Below, piece after piece: positions 6,343 to 6,415 of a DNA stretch of 6,415 nt. The notes beneath the pieces were generated by a model that worked only from the letters and a program-made list of their open reading frames with translations, was not told where the DNA came from and did not search any database. The position numbers and the translations under genes were made by a program. How positions within the stretch are numbered: position 1 is the stretch's first letter; each line of letters opens with the position of its first letter. This stretch comes from Alphaproteobacteria bacterium. GTDB lineage: Bacteria > Pseudomonadota > Alphaproteobacteria > SMXP01. The stretch is taken from contig JANQLI010000374.1 in the NCBI GenBank assembly GCA_028280675.1, positions 1 to 6,415 on the forward strand, written 5' to 3'.

Positions 6343-6415
6343 CTAAAGGCCGTTCAAATAGTCCATGCATTCTTGTTTCGAAATCACATCACCGTATTTG
6401 GCATTAATGTCGAAA
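6343..6415 (-). CDS. Partial unidentified gene (C-terminal 23 codons only)
   Basis: Reading leftwards from the right edge, an open frame of 23 codons ends in CMDYLNGL and a TAG at 6345-6343. It contains AKYGDVISKQE. The amino-acid mix looks like a real soluble protein tail, and the stop lies 45 nt before the deacetylase start on the same strand. An operon with that gene is therefore likely, with this gene first. The fragment is too short to recognise, and the start lies outside the window. Confidence 0.6.
   Translation of the reverse strand, partial: FDINAKYGDVISKQECMDYLNGL

Noticed and set aside
1..6415. Mobile elements, CRISPR arrays, tRNA/rRNA genes, riboswitches
   Set aside because: I saw no direct-repeat array, transposase, terminal inverted repeats or folded RNA signature, and the genes are compact with ordinary, uniform style.

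Overview
The window looks like chromosomal DNA of a hopanoid-type alphaproteobacterium, possibly marine. The evidence is an HpnM/HpnN-type pair, proteins that read like alphaproteobacterial family members, moderate GC content and compact gene packing. No rRNA, tRNA, CRISPR array, insertion sequence or phage gene is visible, and no gene is clearly disrupted. The taxonomic call is inference from protein style, not from a marker gene.

Layout, left to right: (1) a small VOC/glyoxalase-fold metalloenzyme on the minus strand (41-481). (2) A Rho-independent terminator (517-545) and a second small hairpin (556-570). (3) A minus-strand periplasmic MlaC/Ttg2D-like protein of HpnM type (579-1280). (4) An 86-bp divergent intergenic region with a perfect 15-bp palindrome (1307-1321). 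(5) A plus-strand 883-residue RND/MMPL transporter of HpnN type (1367-4018). (6) A plus-strand PAPS-dependent sulfotransferase-family protein (about 4114-5355). (7) A terminator hairpin between convergent genes (5357-5384). (8) A minus-strand PuuE-like polysaccharide-deacetylase-fold protein (5413-6297). (9) The last 23 codons of an unidentified minus-strand gene, probably in the same operon as (8), running off the right edge.

The coherent part is the centre. HpnN-type transporters move hopanoids from the inner towards the outer membrane. HpnM is the periplasmic MlaC-like protein that commonly accompanies hopanoid loci. Here the two genes are divergent and share one control region, and a sulfotransferase follows the transporter in the same direction. 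None of the hopanoid biosynthesis genes (squalene-hopene cyclase, hpnCDE and so on) lies in the window. The pair could therefore serve hopanoids made elsewhere in the genome or another lipid, and the sulfotransferase raises the untested possibility of a sulfated lipid cargo. The VOC gene and the deacetylase operon look functionally unrelated to this core.

There is no gene-free stretch longer than 300 bases.
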